Program-made: the position numbers and the translations under genes
Notes under the pieces: generated by a model
The model's input: the letters and a program-made list of their open reading frames with translations, nothing else
Told to the model about the DNA's origin: nothing
The model's database searches: none
Shown: one piece after another, positions 7,892-16,131 of the stretch
How positions within the stretch are numbered: the first letter of the stretch is position 1
Layout: every line of letters starts with the position of its first letter
Assembly: GCA_945867155.1 (NCBI GenBank)
Contig: CAMBHL010000003.1
Span: 1-64,000, forward strand
Origin: an uncultured Eubacteriaceae bacterium
Lineage (GTDB): Bacteria > Bacillota > Clostridia > Eubacteriales > Eubacteriaceae
Length of the DNA stretch: 64,000 nucleotides
Direction of reading: 5' to 3'

Positions 7892-8755
7892 ATGTCTGTA
7901 ACTCATAATGCTTTCCCATCTTACCGCTCAAAAATTATTGTAGATGGATGCTCTGAAGTGTCCCTTCAATCTGACTGTGAAAATATCCAAATGGCGCGCG
8001 TCCCTTTTAAAATTTATATTGATGATGAAGAAATAGATAGTCATAGTATGAATCGATCAGAGCTGATCGACCGTATGCATTTAACAAAAAATAAAGTTCA
8101 AACGGCTTGCCCTGCCCCACAGACTTTTTTTAACGAATTAGATCCTGAAGCTACAAACTTTATTGTGACCATTTCCAGCAAACTAAGCAGTTCTTACAAT
8201 TCAGCTTGTTTGGCAAAAAAAATGGCTGAGGAAAAAGGGTTTGGTCAAAATGTTTATGTTTTTGATTCCCTTTCTGCCGTCAGCGGCGAAGATCTAACTG
8301 TTCTTTATATTATTGAAATGCTAAAACGCGGTTTTATGCCTAATGATTTATTTCATATGGTTAGAGATTATATTACCCATATGTCGACTTACTTTATTTT
8401 AAATTCATTTGAAAATTTAGTAAAAAACGGAAGAATCAAGCACTCTGTTGCTCTAGTTGGCAAACTTCTTAAAATCAATCCAATTATGGAAGGTGTAAAC
8501 GGAGAAATCGAATTAAAAGAAAAATGCAGAGGCCATAAAAAGGCTTTATGTTCTTTAGTTGAAATCATCGCACAAAACGTCAAAGAGGCAGAATTAAAAA
8601 ATATTGCCATTACGCATGTAAATGCACCAGAAAAAGCCATTAAGTTAAAAGATATGATTAAAAAAAGAATTCCTTTTAAAAAAATTATGATTTTTGAATC
8701 AGACGGAATTAGCACGGTTTATGCAGATCAGGGCGGACTTGTTATTTCTTTTTAA
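7892..8755 (+). CDS. DegV-family fatty-acid-binding protein
   Basis: A 287-aa protein. DegV proteins bind a fatty acid between two alpha/beta domains and in Firmicutes can act as FakB carriers for fatty acid kinase. Visible signs are the IIVDGCSE N-terminal strand (S/T-D motif region), TACPAPQTF where the family has the TSQPS loop, TISSKLSSSYNSA (the SSGLSGTYQ-like loop), and LVKNGRIK (the RL.GGR-type motif). It is last in the yjbQ-proA operon, 31 bases after proA. A second DegV protein is at 54592-55455. Confidence 0.85.
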   Translation: MSVTHNAFPSYRSKIIVDGCSEVSLQSDCENIQMARVPFKIYIDDEEIDSHSMNRSELIDRMHLTKNKVQTACPAPQTFFNELDPEATNFIVTISSKLSSSYNSACLAKKMAEEKGFGQNVYVFDSLSAVSGEDLTVLYIIEMLKRGFMPNDLFHMVRDYITHMSTYFILNSFENLVKNGRIKHSVALVGKLLKINPIMEGVNGEIELKEKCRGHKKALCSLVEIIAQNVKEAELKNIAITHVNAPEKAIKLKDMIKKRIPFKKIMIFESDGISTVYADQGGLVISF

Positions 8756-8786
8756 ATCTTTTTAAATTTGTTTTCTTCAAAAAAAT

Positions 8787-8799
8787 AACGCCAGCAACT
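8787..8799. repeat. Left arm of an IS-split terminator hairpin
   Basis: ATAACGCCAGCAA here and its exact inverted copy TTGCTGGCGTTAT just past the far end of the IS (10125-10137) would form a 13-bp stem with a 6-base loop if the IS (8803-10123) were removed. On the minus strand a run of seven T follows the stem. This is the likely original terminator of pgm, convergent with degV. Confidence 0.8.
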
Positions 8800-8846
8800 T
8801 CATGATATGTACCCAGAATCCTGGACACATTAATTAGCGGCTTTGC

Positions 8847-9565
8847 TCAACAACTGGATGCTAACCTGTACCTTACAGGCGCATCCAGTTTGTTTTTTTC
8901 TGAATCCGCTTGTTGTTGTAATACTGCATATATTTTCTTATTGCCTTGCTGAACACTTCAAATGATTTATATTTCTTTTCCTCGCCATAATACATTTCGT
9001 TTTTTAATCGTCCGAAGAAGGTTTCCATGATGCAGTTGTCATAACAGTTTCCTTTTCTGGACATTGACTGAATAATTCCGTGCTCTCTTAAAGTTTTTCG
9101 ATAGAACCAGTGTTAGTACTGCCAGCCCTGATCCAAGTGCATAATTAGTCCTTCGACATGAGGAAACTTTTTGAAGGCCTGCTGTAGCATTCTTTTAATC
9201 TGTTCTATATTGGGACTTAAAGATAAATCGTACGCAATGATCTCGTTCGTGTGCATGTCAAGAATGGGAGAAAGGCAGCATTTCCCCCAGGAGAAGTTGA
9301 ACTGGCTGACATCGGTTGTCCATTTCTCTAACGGTGCTTTCGTGCTGAAATCTCTGTCAATGATATTGTCGGCAATCTTCCCAACAGTCCCTATATAGGA
9401 ATGATATTTTTCCTTCGGACGTTTGCCGCAGAGGCTCATTTGATGCATCAGTCTCTGGACCCTTTTATTGTTGACCTTATGGCCCTGATTCACCAACTCT
9501 TGGAATCCTTTTTCCCGGAGGTCTTTGATGATCGCTGCTTTTTCGCCCTGAGTTACGCAGCTTCC
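8847..9565 (-). pseudogene. IS3-family OrfB (DDE integrase), broken
   Basis: This carries the integrase core of the transposase: the first catalytic Asp in WTTDVSQF, the second in ILDMHTNEII, and the Glu in NCIMETFFGRLK. A TAA at about 9115-9113 replaces a Gln between GWQY and HWFY. Near the end a poly-A run seems one base short: restoring one A gives the normal family ending APVRYRLAS to a stop at 8847. The reading frame is -1 relative to OrfA, so translation would need the usual IS3 frameshift. Both lesions make this copy inactive. Confidence 0.9.
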
Positions 9566-10077
9566 TTTTCTTCTCTTAAGGCGATCTCTTTTTTTATGAC
9601 TGCGTTCTCCGCTTTGATATAGGCGTTCTTGGCTCTCAGCCTTATCAGTTCCTCATACTCAGACTCTTTTATTGGTCGTCTAGGATTATTGATGTTGATT
9701 TTTTTCTTCATGGTCATGGACGGTTTCCTCGATTTTCTTCCTTTGCGTTTGTTTACCAGTCCATTATACCCCTCTTCTTTATATTTGCGCACCCATTGGC
9801 AAAGCATGCCGCTATTAATCCCAGCAAAGCAAGCAACTGAGCAAAGTGAATTCCCGGCAAGCACCTGTGACACCAAAACCAGTTTGTCTTCAGAGGACCA
9901 CTTTCTTTGGTGTTTTGAATGCTTTAATGCTTCAGGTCCATTCCTTTTTTCAATTTCTGACCATGTGCGAATCGTGTTATGAAAGTTATGAGTAGAAATA
10001 CCATCTGGCGTTTTAGGCCATCTTCCAGATCTGTAAAGTTCTACACATTTCAACTTAAACTCAAAACTATAACGCAT
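9553..10077 (-). CDS. IS3-family OrfA
   Basis: A 174-aa DNA-binding protein of the IS. The start at 10077 (MRYSFEFK) has an AAGGAGG site and lies inside the IS; the longer frame to 10158 would run outside the element. There are two helix-turn-helix units, about residues 8-45 and 75-110, then a Lys-rich linker and a leucine-zipper-like C-terminus (RLRAKNAYIKAENAVIKKEI). Close to its end an A4G run in GAAGAAAAGGAA is a candidate -1 slippage site leading into OrfB. The frame is intact. Confidence 0.88.
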   Translation of the reverse strand: MRYSFEFKLKCVELYRSGRWPKTPDGISTHNFHNTIRTWSEIEKRNGPEALKHSKHQRKWSSEDKLVLVSQVLAGNSLCSVACFAGINSGMLCQWVRKYKEEGYNGLVNKRKGRKSRKPSMTMKKKININNPRRPIKESEYEELIRLRAKNAYIKAENAVIKKEIALREEKEAA

Positions 10078-10124
10078 AAAATTACCCTCCTTACTGGTTG
10101 TCCAGTAAAGAGGGTACATATCAA

Positions 10125-10137
10125 TTGCTGGCGTTAT
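10125..10137. repeat. Right arm of an IS-split terminator hairpin
   Basis: TTGCTGGCGTTAT, the exact inverted complement of 8787-8799, directly after the IS end and 10 bases before the pgm stop codon. Confidence 0.8.
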
Positions 10138-10147
10138 ATCATAAAAT

Positions 10148-11632
10148 TTATTTTTCAATCATCTTATATTGACTTAAAAATTCATCAATCTTGCTTAAAA
10201 TTGTTTGACAGCCACCTTTTTCTTCTGACTCAATATTGGTAGGCAGTTTGGGCTCATGCAGGCTAAGCCGCATTAAACACCAGCCATTACCATGATCTTG
10301 GTCACAATTTACGCGAACACCTTCGTAATTAGGTTGAACTAAAGACCATCCTGGTTGCTGGTCAGCAAACGCTTTAAAATCTTCTAAAACCTTTTCTCCG
10401 CTTTTTCTAAAGTGATCTCCTGTAATGTGATAACGAACTTCCAATGATTCCTGTGGTTCTTTTAAATCATCCACAAAACTTGAAATCGGCTTTCCTTCTT
10501 GTTTCATGTTATACAGTTCAACCAATGCTAATGTCGCTAAATATGCGCCATCGTCTAAGAAATAGTTATCTTTCAGAGCGCCATGGCCACTTGTTTCCAT
10601 TGCCAAATAAGCGGGATTTCCTTCTTCATTTAAACGGATGGCCTCATTAATGACATTTCGGTATCCTCTCTTAAAACGATGATGATGCCCACCGAGTTTT
10701 TCAATAAAATCAGTTAAACCCGTTGACGTTACCGAGTCCGTAACAATCGTCGATCCTGGATACTTCTTAAGTACAATTTTAGAAATAAAAGCAATAAATG
10801 CATTGCGATTAATTGGATTGCCTTTTTCATCAATAATTGCACTTCTATCGACATCTGTGTCAAAAATGATTCCCATATCCGCATGATTTTTTTTCACCAT
10901 TTTTACTGCAGATGCCATCGCTTCTGGATCTTCAGGATTCGGAATATGATGAGGGAAATGACCATCTGGGTTCAAATATTGAGAGCCCTTTGTTTCAGCT
11001 CCTAATGGTTTTAAAACGTCATCAACAAAGAAACCGCCTGCACCGTTCCCAGCATCAACTACAATGTGCAAACCATCCAATGGCTTGATCTTTTTAGTCG
11101 TCGTTCGAATGATGCCCACAATGTTTGCCGCGTAAGCTTTAAGGAAATCTGAAGCTATTCTCTTTCCACCTAAAAAAGAAGTTTCAATTTCTTCTGCTTC
11201 GTGTAAAAGGCTTGACAATTGATTTTTTTCTATCCCGCCACGTTTTGTAAAAAATTTTATCCCATTTCGATTAGCAGGCAAATGACTGGCCGTAATCATC
11301 ACTGCACCATCACACTTTAAGTATGGATCAACTGTTGTCATAAACATCGCTGGCGTCGTTGAAAGCCCACAGTCATATACAATAGCACCAGAGCACACAG
11401 CGCCAACACACGCTGCTTGTGCTAAAAATTCACCTGATACTCTGCTGTCTCTGCCAATTGCCAATTTGATATGCTGCTTTCCTGTCTGTTTTTTAATTCT
11501 TTCAGCAAAAGTATAAACAATTTTCATTGTTTTATTATCATCAAGATTTACTTCTTCGCCAGGTACTCCCTTTGCTGCTACACCGCGAACATCCGTTCCG
11601 TTTTGCAGCTCCACAATGCCCCGTAAAATCAT
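10148..11632 (-). CDS. Phosphoglucomutase/phosphomannomutase family protein
   Basis: A 494-aa alpha-D-phosphohexomutase that moves phosphate between C1 and C6 of a hexose (glucose, mannose or an amino sugar). The four-domain signature is visible: active-site loop TASHLPANRNG near 117, metal-binding loop DTDVDRSAI near 260, sugar-binding METSGHG near 345, and a phosphate-binding C-terminal domain. The exact sugar cannot be told; the active-site loop has TASHLP rather than the common TASHNP. It starts 13 bases after argF, so the two are co-transcribed. Its terminator has been split by the IS. Confidence 0.88.
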   Translation of the reverse strand: MILRGIVELQNGTDVRGVAAKGVPGEEVNLDDNKTMKIVYTFAERIKKQTGKQHIKLAIGRDSRVSGEFLAQAACVGAVCSGAIVYDCGLSTTPAMFMTTVDPYLKCDGAVMITASHLPANRNGIKFFTKRGGIEKNQLSSLLHEAEEIETSFLGGKRIASDFLKAYAANIVGIIRTTTKKIKPLDGLHIVVDAGNGAGGFFVDDVLKPLGAETKGSQYLNPDGHFPHHIPNPEDPEAMASAVKMVKKNHADMGIIFDTDVDRSAIIDEKGNPINRNAFIAFISKIVLKKYPGSTIVTDSVTSTGLTDFIEKLGGHHHRFKRGYRNVINEAIRLNEEGNPAYLAMETSGHGALKDNYFLDDGAYLATLALVELYNMKQEGKPISSFVDDLKEPQESLEVRYHITGDHFRKSGEKVLEDFKAFADQQPGWSLVQPNYEGVRVNCDQDHGNGWCLMRLSLHEPKLPTNIESEEKGGCQTILSKIDEFLSQYKMIEK

Positions 11633-11645
11633 ATCTTTCCTCTCT

Positions 11646-12647
11646 TTATTTTATCAAATTATCATCGTTCACTAATGTCGCAACCATGATTGCTTTTATA
11701 GCATGCATTCGATTTTCTGCTTCATCAAATACTTTCGAATATGAAGCTCTAAAGACTTGATCCGTAACCTCCATTTCTTTTAAGCCATATTTTTGGTAAA
11801 TATCTTGTGAAACTTTTGTATTCAAATCATGAAATGAAGGCAAACAATGCAGGAAAATGACGTCTGGGTTATGTGTCAACTGAATCATCTTTTCATTCAC
11901 TTGAAAATCTTTTAATAACTTAATTCGCTCTTCAGTTTTGTCTTCTTCTCCCATCGAGACCCAAACATCTGTATAAATCACGTCGGCGCCTTCTACTGCT
12001 TCTGCAATGTCACTTGTTAATAATACCGATCCTCCGGTTCGTTGCGCAATTTTTTTCATTTCAGAGGTTAACTCTTCGCTCGGGAACAACGCTTCAGGAG
12101 CTAATGCAACAAAATGCATTCCTAATTTTGCACATCCAATCATTAAAGAATTTCCCATATTATTTCTGGCATCACCAACAAAGACCAGTTTTTTCCCTTT
12201 CAGTTCACCAAAGTTTTCACGAATGGTTAACATATCAGCCAAAATCTGAGTCGGATGATAAAGATCTGTCAAACCATTCCACACTGGAACGCCGGAAAAA
12301 TCTGCCAACGTTTGAACTGTCTGCTGTGAAAATCCACGAAATGCAATACCATCGTAAAATCTACCCAAAACTTTTGCTGTATCTTCGATTGATTCTTTTT
12401 TGCCCATTTGACTATTTGTCAGATAAGTGACATTAGCGCCTTCATCATATGCACCAATTTCAAAAGAACAACGTGTTCTCGTAGAGGTTTTTTCAAAAAT
12501 GATGACGATATTTTTACCATCAAGTAAGTGTCCGCGAATACCTTGTTTTTTCTTTTCTTTTAAATTTGATGCTAAATCTAATAAATAGGTAATTTCTTCT
12601 GGTGAGTAATCCCGTAATGTCAAAAAATTTCTATGGTACAGATTCAT
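11646..12647 (-). CDS. argF: Ornithine carbamoyltransferase
   Basis: A 333-aa enzyme making citrulline from ornithine and carbamoyl phosphate (or the reverse in the arginine deiminase route). The carbamoyl-phosphate loop STRTR is at residues 55-59, the HPTQ-type motif is YHPTQILAD near 132, and the ornithine loop HCLPSFHD is near 270. No other arginine genes (arcA, arcC, argG, argH) are in the window, so a biosynthetic or catabolic role cannot be decided. It has its own promoter (12687-12715) and leads into the phosphohexomutase gene. Confidence 0.95.
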   Translation of the reverse strand: MNLYHRNFLTLRDYSPEEITYLLDLASNLKEKKKQGIRGHLLDGKNIVIIFEKTSTRTRCSFEIGAYDEGANVTYLTNSQMGKKESIEDTAKVLGRFYDGIAFRGFSQQTVQTLADFSGVPVWNGLTDLYHPTQILADMLTIRENFGELKGKKLVFVGDARNNMGNSLMIGCAKLGMHFVALAPEALFPSEELTSEMKKIAQRTGGSVLLTSDIAEAVEGADVIYTDVWVSMGEEDKTEERIKLLKDFQVNEKMIQLTHNPDVIFLHCLPSFHDLNTKVSQDIYQKYGLKEMEVTDQVFRASYSKVFDEAENRMHAIKAIMVATLVNDDNLIK

Positions 12648-12686
12648 TTTTTAGGCCCCCTTGTGATACATAACATTAATGTTTTT

Positions 12687-12715
12687 ATTTTATCGAAAAA
12701 AGACACGCTTATCAA
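12687..12715 (-). promoter_or_regulatory. Promoter of argF-pgm
   Basis: The minus strand has TTGATA and TAAAAT separated by 17 bases, about 40 bases upstream of the argF start codon and just after the cyclophilin terminator. Confidence 0.65.
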
Positions 12716-12722
12716 CTGAAAA

Positions 12723-12748
12723 AACCGAAGGATCTTATTCCTTCGGTT
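12723..12748 (-). terminator. Terminator of the fur-ppi operon
   Basis: AACCGAAGGA (12723-12732) pairs with 12739-12748 around TCTTAT. The minus-strand tail is TTTTTTCAG. Confidence 0.85.
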
Positions 12749-12763
12749 ATATGAATTCTATTA

Positions 12764-13264
12764 TCATTCTTTTTCAATTCGAATCGTTGCAATTTGCTGA
12801 TCTTCTAAAGGTTTATCCCACATATCTCTTTCTGCAGAAACAATTTTATCAACTGTTTCCATACCTTCCGTTACTTTGCCAAATGCTGCATAATCGCCAT
12901 CTAAATGCGGCGCATCAGCAACCATAATAAAGAACTGAGAACCTGCAGAATTAGGATCCATAGCTCTTGCCATGGACAAAACGCCACGTTCATGCTTAAG
13001 ATTATTGACAACGCCGTTCGAAGCAAACTCACCCTTAATGGAATATCCAGGGCCACCCATACCATTTCCATCTGGATCTCCGCCCTGAATCATAAAGCCT
13101 GGGATAACACGATGAAAAATAAGTCCATCATAAAATTTTTCATCTATCAGTTTTACAAAATTTTCAACTGTAATCGGAGCAACATCCGGATATAATTCTG
13201 CTTTAATGACGCCGCCATCTTTCATTTCGATTTTAATATTAACAGGGTTCTTTGCATTTTCCAT
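12764..13264 (-). CDS. Cyclophilin-type peptidyl-prolyl cis-trans isomerase
   Basis: A 166-aa cytoplasmic cyclophilin (no signal peptide) that speeds proline isomerisation in protein folding. The core motifs are FHRVIPGFMIQGGDP (catalytic Arg, near 52-66), GVLSMAR near 94, and SAGSQFFIM near 107. Length is that of a single-domain bacterial enzyme. It starts 14 bases after the Fur-family gene and ends at a good terminator, so it forms a two-gene operon with the regulator. Confidence 0.95.
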   Translation of the reverse strand: MENAKNPVNIKIEMKDGGVIKAELYPDVAPITVENFVKLIDEKFYDGLIFHRVIPGFMIQGGDPDGNGMGGPGYSIKGEFASNGVVNNLKHERGVLSMARAMDPNSAGSQFFIMVADAPHLDGDYAAFGKVTEGMETVDKIVSAERDMWDKPLEDQQIATIRIEKE

Positions 13265-13278
13265 TTTTATTCTCCATA

Positions 13279-13692
13279 TTATTTATAAAGTGTAACCTCA
13301 ATCCGTGCACTTTGCATATCCTGAGGTAATTTATCTGCTAATTTTTTACGAATAAGATCCTCTAACTCACGGTCAAATAAATCAGAAATATGATTATGAT
13401 CTACAAGGTGAATATGAAAATCTGTATTGCCATCATATCGCATCACATCATTTTCATCGTGAACGCGAATAATCAAATGGTGCTTTTCAAAACATTCCAG
13501 CGTATTATAGATTGTTCCCATTGACAGATGCAATCCTTGCTCTTTAATTTTTTTCATCAACATTTCTGCTGTGGGGTGACGTTTTGAGTTTAAGATAATT
13601 TTTAATAATGCGGTTCTTTGAAGCGTAGCTCGTAAGCCAGATCTACGGATGAGTCTAGCGACTTCCTCATGGGTATATTCTCTTTCTTCCAT
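13279..13692 (-). CDS. Fur/PerR-family regulator lacking structural zinc cysteines
   Basis: A 137-aa metalloregulator. The N-terminal winged helix (about 10-80) has GLRATLQRTALLKIIL and the recognition-helix motif LSMGTIYNTLECF. Compared by eye with B. subtilis PerR, the regulatory metal ligands are kept (H39, D87, H93, H95 and an Asp at 104 or 107). The four cysteines of the structural zinc site are absent: the first pair is replaced by Asp98 and His101 (VDHNH), and the C-terminal pair is missing. The only Cys is at 67 in the DNA-binding domain. A perfect palindrome lies just upstream, suggesting autoregulation. Whether it senses peroxide or a metal is unknown. Confidence 0.85.
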   Translation of the reverse strand: MEEREYTHEEVARLIRRSGLRATLQRTALLKIILNSKRHPTAEMLMKKIKEQGLHLSMGTIYNTLECFEKHHLIIRVHDENDVMRYDGNTDFHIHLVDHNHISDLFDRELEDLIRKKLADKLPQDMQSARIEVTLYK

Positions 13693-13708
13693 AAAATCTC
13701 CTCTAGCG

Positions 13709-13733
13709 CTTTATTAGATATATTCTAATAAAG
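13709..13733. promoter_or_regulatory. Perfect palindrome, probable Fur/PerR-type operator
   Basis: CTTTATTAGA, TATAT, TCTAATAAAG: two 10-base arms with no mismatch around a 5-base centre, between the mutS2 stop codon and the fur-like start. It is AT-rich with TTATTAGA/TCTAATAA arms, in the style of PerR/Fur boxes. It lacks a G+C-rich stem or T tail for a strong terminator, although it could also form a weak hairpin after mutS2. Confidence 0.65.
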
Positions 13734-13749
13734 AATCCTTAAAAATCCA

Positions 13750-16131
13750 TTATGATAAACTGACAAATGTTGCGCCTGTTCCGCCTTCTGAAGGATTACC
13801 ATAACGAAATGATTGAACCACACTAGATTGTTTCAAATAATCGCGAACAACTTTTTGTAAAACACCAGTTCCCTTACCATGAATTATTATCAAGTGGTTG
13901 GTTTTTGAAACCACTGCATCAGACAAAAATTTTTCGACCGCAAATCGTGCTTCATCACCTGTCATTCCCCTAATATCCAATGTATTATTCATTTTATGGC
14001 GATCTGATGCCTTTATTTTTTTGGCTATTGGCTTTTTCTCTGTATTTAAATGCTGAATTTGAGACAACTCTCTTAATTTCACCTGAATCTTCATTGGGCC
14101 TATTTGCACGAGTGCTTTCTTTTCATGGGGATTAACTTCAAGAATTTCTCCTTCTTTATTCAGACTTTCAACTAATACAGTGTCTCCAGGCATAATTTTT
14201 TTGGATGAAACTGCCTTTTTCTTATACTTATCCTGACGCTCTTTTTGAATCTGCTTTTGGGATAATTTGGACTGCCGATTAATTTCTTTCCGAAGAGCCT
14301 CTAATTTTTTATTATCAATCGTAGCCTGTGTATTTTCCTGAATAGCCCTAATTTCTTGATAAATTTGTTCGGATTTGTCTTTTGTTTTTTCAATTAAATG
14401 TGCTGCATCATGATGCGCTTTTTGAAGAATTTGATCTCTTTGTTTGTAAATTTCACTGACTTTTTTTTCTGCCGCCTCTACTTTGCGTTCGGCTTCACGC
14501 TCTTTTTGCTGAGCTTGAGCCAAAGTTGTTTCCATTTCTTTTCTCTTTTGGTCGATTAAATCCAGTGTTTCTGAAAATTGGCTGGAATCTGTATCGATAT
14601 AATGCTTAGCCTGTGAAATGATGTCATCACTTAATCCAAGACGATTTGCTATTTCAAAAGCATTTGATTTGCCAGGAACTCCAATTACTAATCGATAAGT
14701 CGGTCGCAGTGTTTTTACATCAAATTCAACAGATGCATTCGTAATCCCCGGCGTCGTCAATGCATATTCCTTCAGTTCAGAGTAATGCGTAGTTGCCACA
14801 GTGATAACGCTGCGGCGATGAAGTTCATTGAGTATAGCCATTGCTAAAGCGGCACCTTCTGTCGGATCTGTACCTGCTCCCAATTCATCGAAAAGAACAA
14901 GATCTCCCTTTTTGGCCCTCTTCATGAAATAAACAATATTGTGCATGTGTGCAGAAAAAGTCGAAAGTGACTGTTCAATACTCTGTTCATCCCCAATATC
15001 TGCAAAAACATCTTGAAACAATCCTGTTGAACTCCCTTCTCGTACGGGAACAAACAAACCGGACTGAATCATTAAAGTTAACAAACCAATGGTCTTAAGA
15101 GTAACCGTCTTTCCGCCAGTATTTGGACCAGTGATCACAATAACTTGAATATTTTTTTGAAAAATAATATTGCTCGCTACAGCTTTTTTCGGATCTAACA
15201 GTGGATGCTTCGCATGAATAAACGAAATATTGCCTTGAGGATTAATCTTTACGCGTACATATCCATTTGATAATGCAAAACTTGCTTTTGCGAAAATAAA
15301 ATCTAATTTAGAAATCATTTTACAGTCTCGTTCGATAACAGCATGATATGCTGCTACTTTAGATGTTAAATCTTCTAAAATTTTAAAGATTTCTTTTTCT
15401 TCTTCTCCTTTTAGTAATTTAAGATCGTTATTCAAATTGACGATGGATAATGGTTCGATGAAAACAGTAGATCCAGTTGACGATTTATCTAAAATAATCC
15501 CTGGAATGCGGTTTCGATATTCTTGCTTTACAGGAATTACATATCGATTATCTCGAATAGTCACTAGGCGGTCTTGTAATATACTCTCATAAGCAGAAGA
15601 TGTTACAATACGATTTAATTTATGAGAAATTTGATTGTTTTTATCAATAATTTCTTTGCGAATATTTGCTAATTTAAGAGAAGCATGATCTGCCATTTCA
15701 TTTGGACCCAAAATTTTTTTTGAAATTTCTTTTTCCAAATCATGACAATCATCAAGCGATTCAAAAAATGGAAGAAGCCGCTGAAGCTCTGATCTTCCCA
15801 TATCGTGATCAAAATAATCTATTAAATCCTTTGACAATCGGAGTAATGATGCGACTTCCAATAAAGATCCCATATCTAAAACAGAGCCGATCTCTGCTTT
15901 ATGTAATATATCTTCAATTTCATTTGTTCGAACCAATGGCGGTTTGCCATTTCTTAAAGACATATTAACCGCTTCTTCTGTTTCATCCAATGCCTTTTCA
16001 ATATCTTCGTATTGATTCATTGGCGTTAACATTAAAGCGTTATTTTTACCTTCTGCTGTTACACAAAAATTTGCCAATTGATTTAATATTTTAGGATACT
16101 CTAAAATATTAAGACTTCTTTTGTTCATCAA
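13750..16131 (-). CDS. mutS2: Endonuclease MutS2
   Basis: A 793-aa MutS-family ATPase. The N-terminal core and clamp (about 1-310) precede the ATPase with Walker A GPNTGGKT near 335, Walker B in DLVLFDELGAGTDPTEGAAL near 410 and a TTHYSELK signature. A coiled coil spans about 515-635. The C-terminal Smr nuclease domain has LDIRG near 717 and HGKGTG near 758. MutS2 proteins act on recombination intermediates and on collided ribosomes. It is last in the rarA-M16C-dacF-U32-mutS2 operon and its start codon directly follows the U32 stop. Confidence 0.95.
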   Translation of the reverse strand: MMNKRSLNILEYPKILNQLANFCVTAEGKNNALMLTPMNQYEDIEKALDETEEAVNMSLRNGKPPLVRTNEIEDILHKAEIGSVLDMGSLLEVASLLRLSKDLIDYFDHDMGRSELQRLLPFFESLDDCHDLEKEISKKILGPNEMADHASLKLANIRKEIIDKNNQISHKLNRIVTSSAYESILQDRLVTIRDNRYVIPVKQEYRNRIPGIILDKSSTGSTVFIEPLSIVNLNNDLKLLKGEEEKEIFKILEDLTSKVAAYHAVIERDCKMISKLDFIFAKASFALSNGYVRVKINPQGNISFIHAKHPLLDPKKAVASNIIFQKNIQVIVITGPNTGGKTVTLKTIGLLTLMIQSGLFVPVREGSSTGLFQDVFADIGDEQSIEQSLSTFSAHMHNIVYFMKRAKKGDLVLFDELGAGTDPTEGAALAMAILNELHRRSVITVATTHYSELKEYALTTPGITNASVEFDVKTLRPTYRLVIGVPGKSNAFEIANRLGLSDDIISQAKHYIDTDSSQFSETLDLIDQKRKEMETTLAQAQQKEREAERKVEAAEKKVSEIYKQRDQILQKAHHDAAHLIEKTKDKSEQIYQEIRAIQENTQATIDNKKLEALRKEINRQSKLSQKQIQKERQDKYKKKAVSSKKIMPGDTVLVESLNKEGEILEVNPHEKKALVQIGPMKIQVKLRELSQIQHLNTEKKPIAKKIKASDRHKMNNTLDIRGMTGDEARFAVEKFLSDAVVSKTNHLIIIHGKGTGVLQKVVRDYLKQSSVVQSFRYGNPSEGGTGATFVSLS

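Larger units (their letters stand above)
8803..10123 (-). mobile_element. IS3-family (IS150-like) insertion sequence, inactivated
   Basis: A 1,321-bp element with imperfect terminal inverted repeats of about 25 bp; the outer 12 bases TGATATGTACCC are identical at both ends (8803-8814 and the complement of 10112-10123). It carries a two-HTH OrfA and a DDE OrfB in the -1 frame, the IS3 arrangement. OrfB is broken by a stop and a frameshift. No clear target duplication is visible (flanks tca and att). It lies in the loop of a terminator hairpin. Confidence 0.93.

Noticed and set aside
8800-10123. TCA at 8800-8802 and 10121-10123 as a target-site duplication of the IS
   Set aside because: The second TCA belongs to the terminal inverted repeat (complement of TGA); using it as a duplication would make the ends asymmetric.
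10078-10158. Extending OrfA to the ATG at 10158
   Set aside because: That start lies outside the IS, past its inverted repeat; the ATG at 10077 has AAGGAGG.
13709-13733. The palindrome as a mutS2 or fur-region terminator
   Set aside because: It is almost all A+T, lacks a GC stem and T tail, and sits at the promoter position of the fur-like gene, so an operator is more likely.
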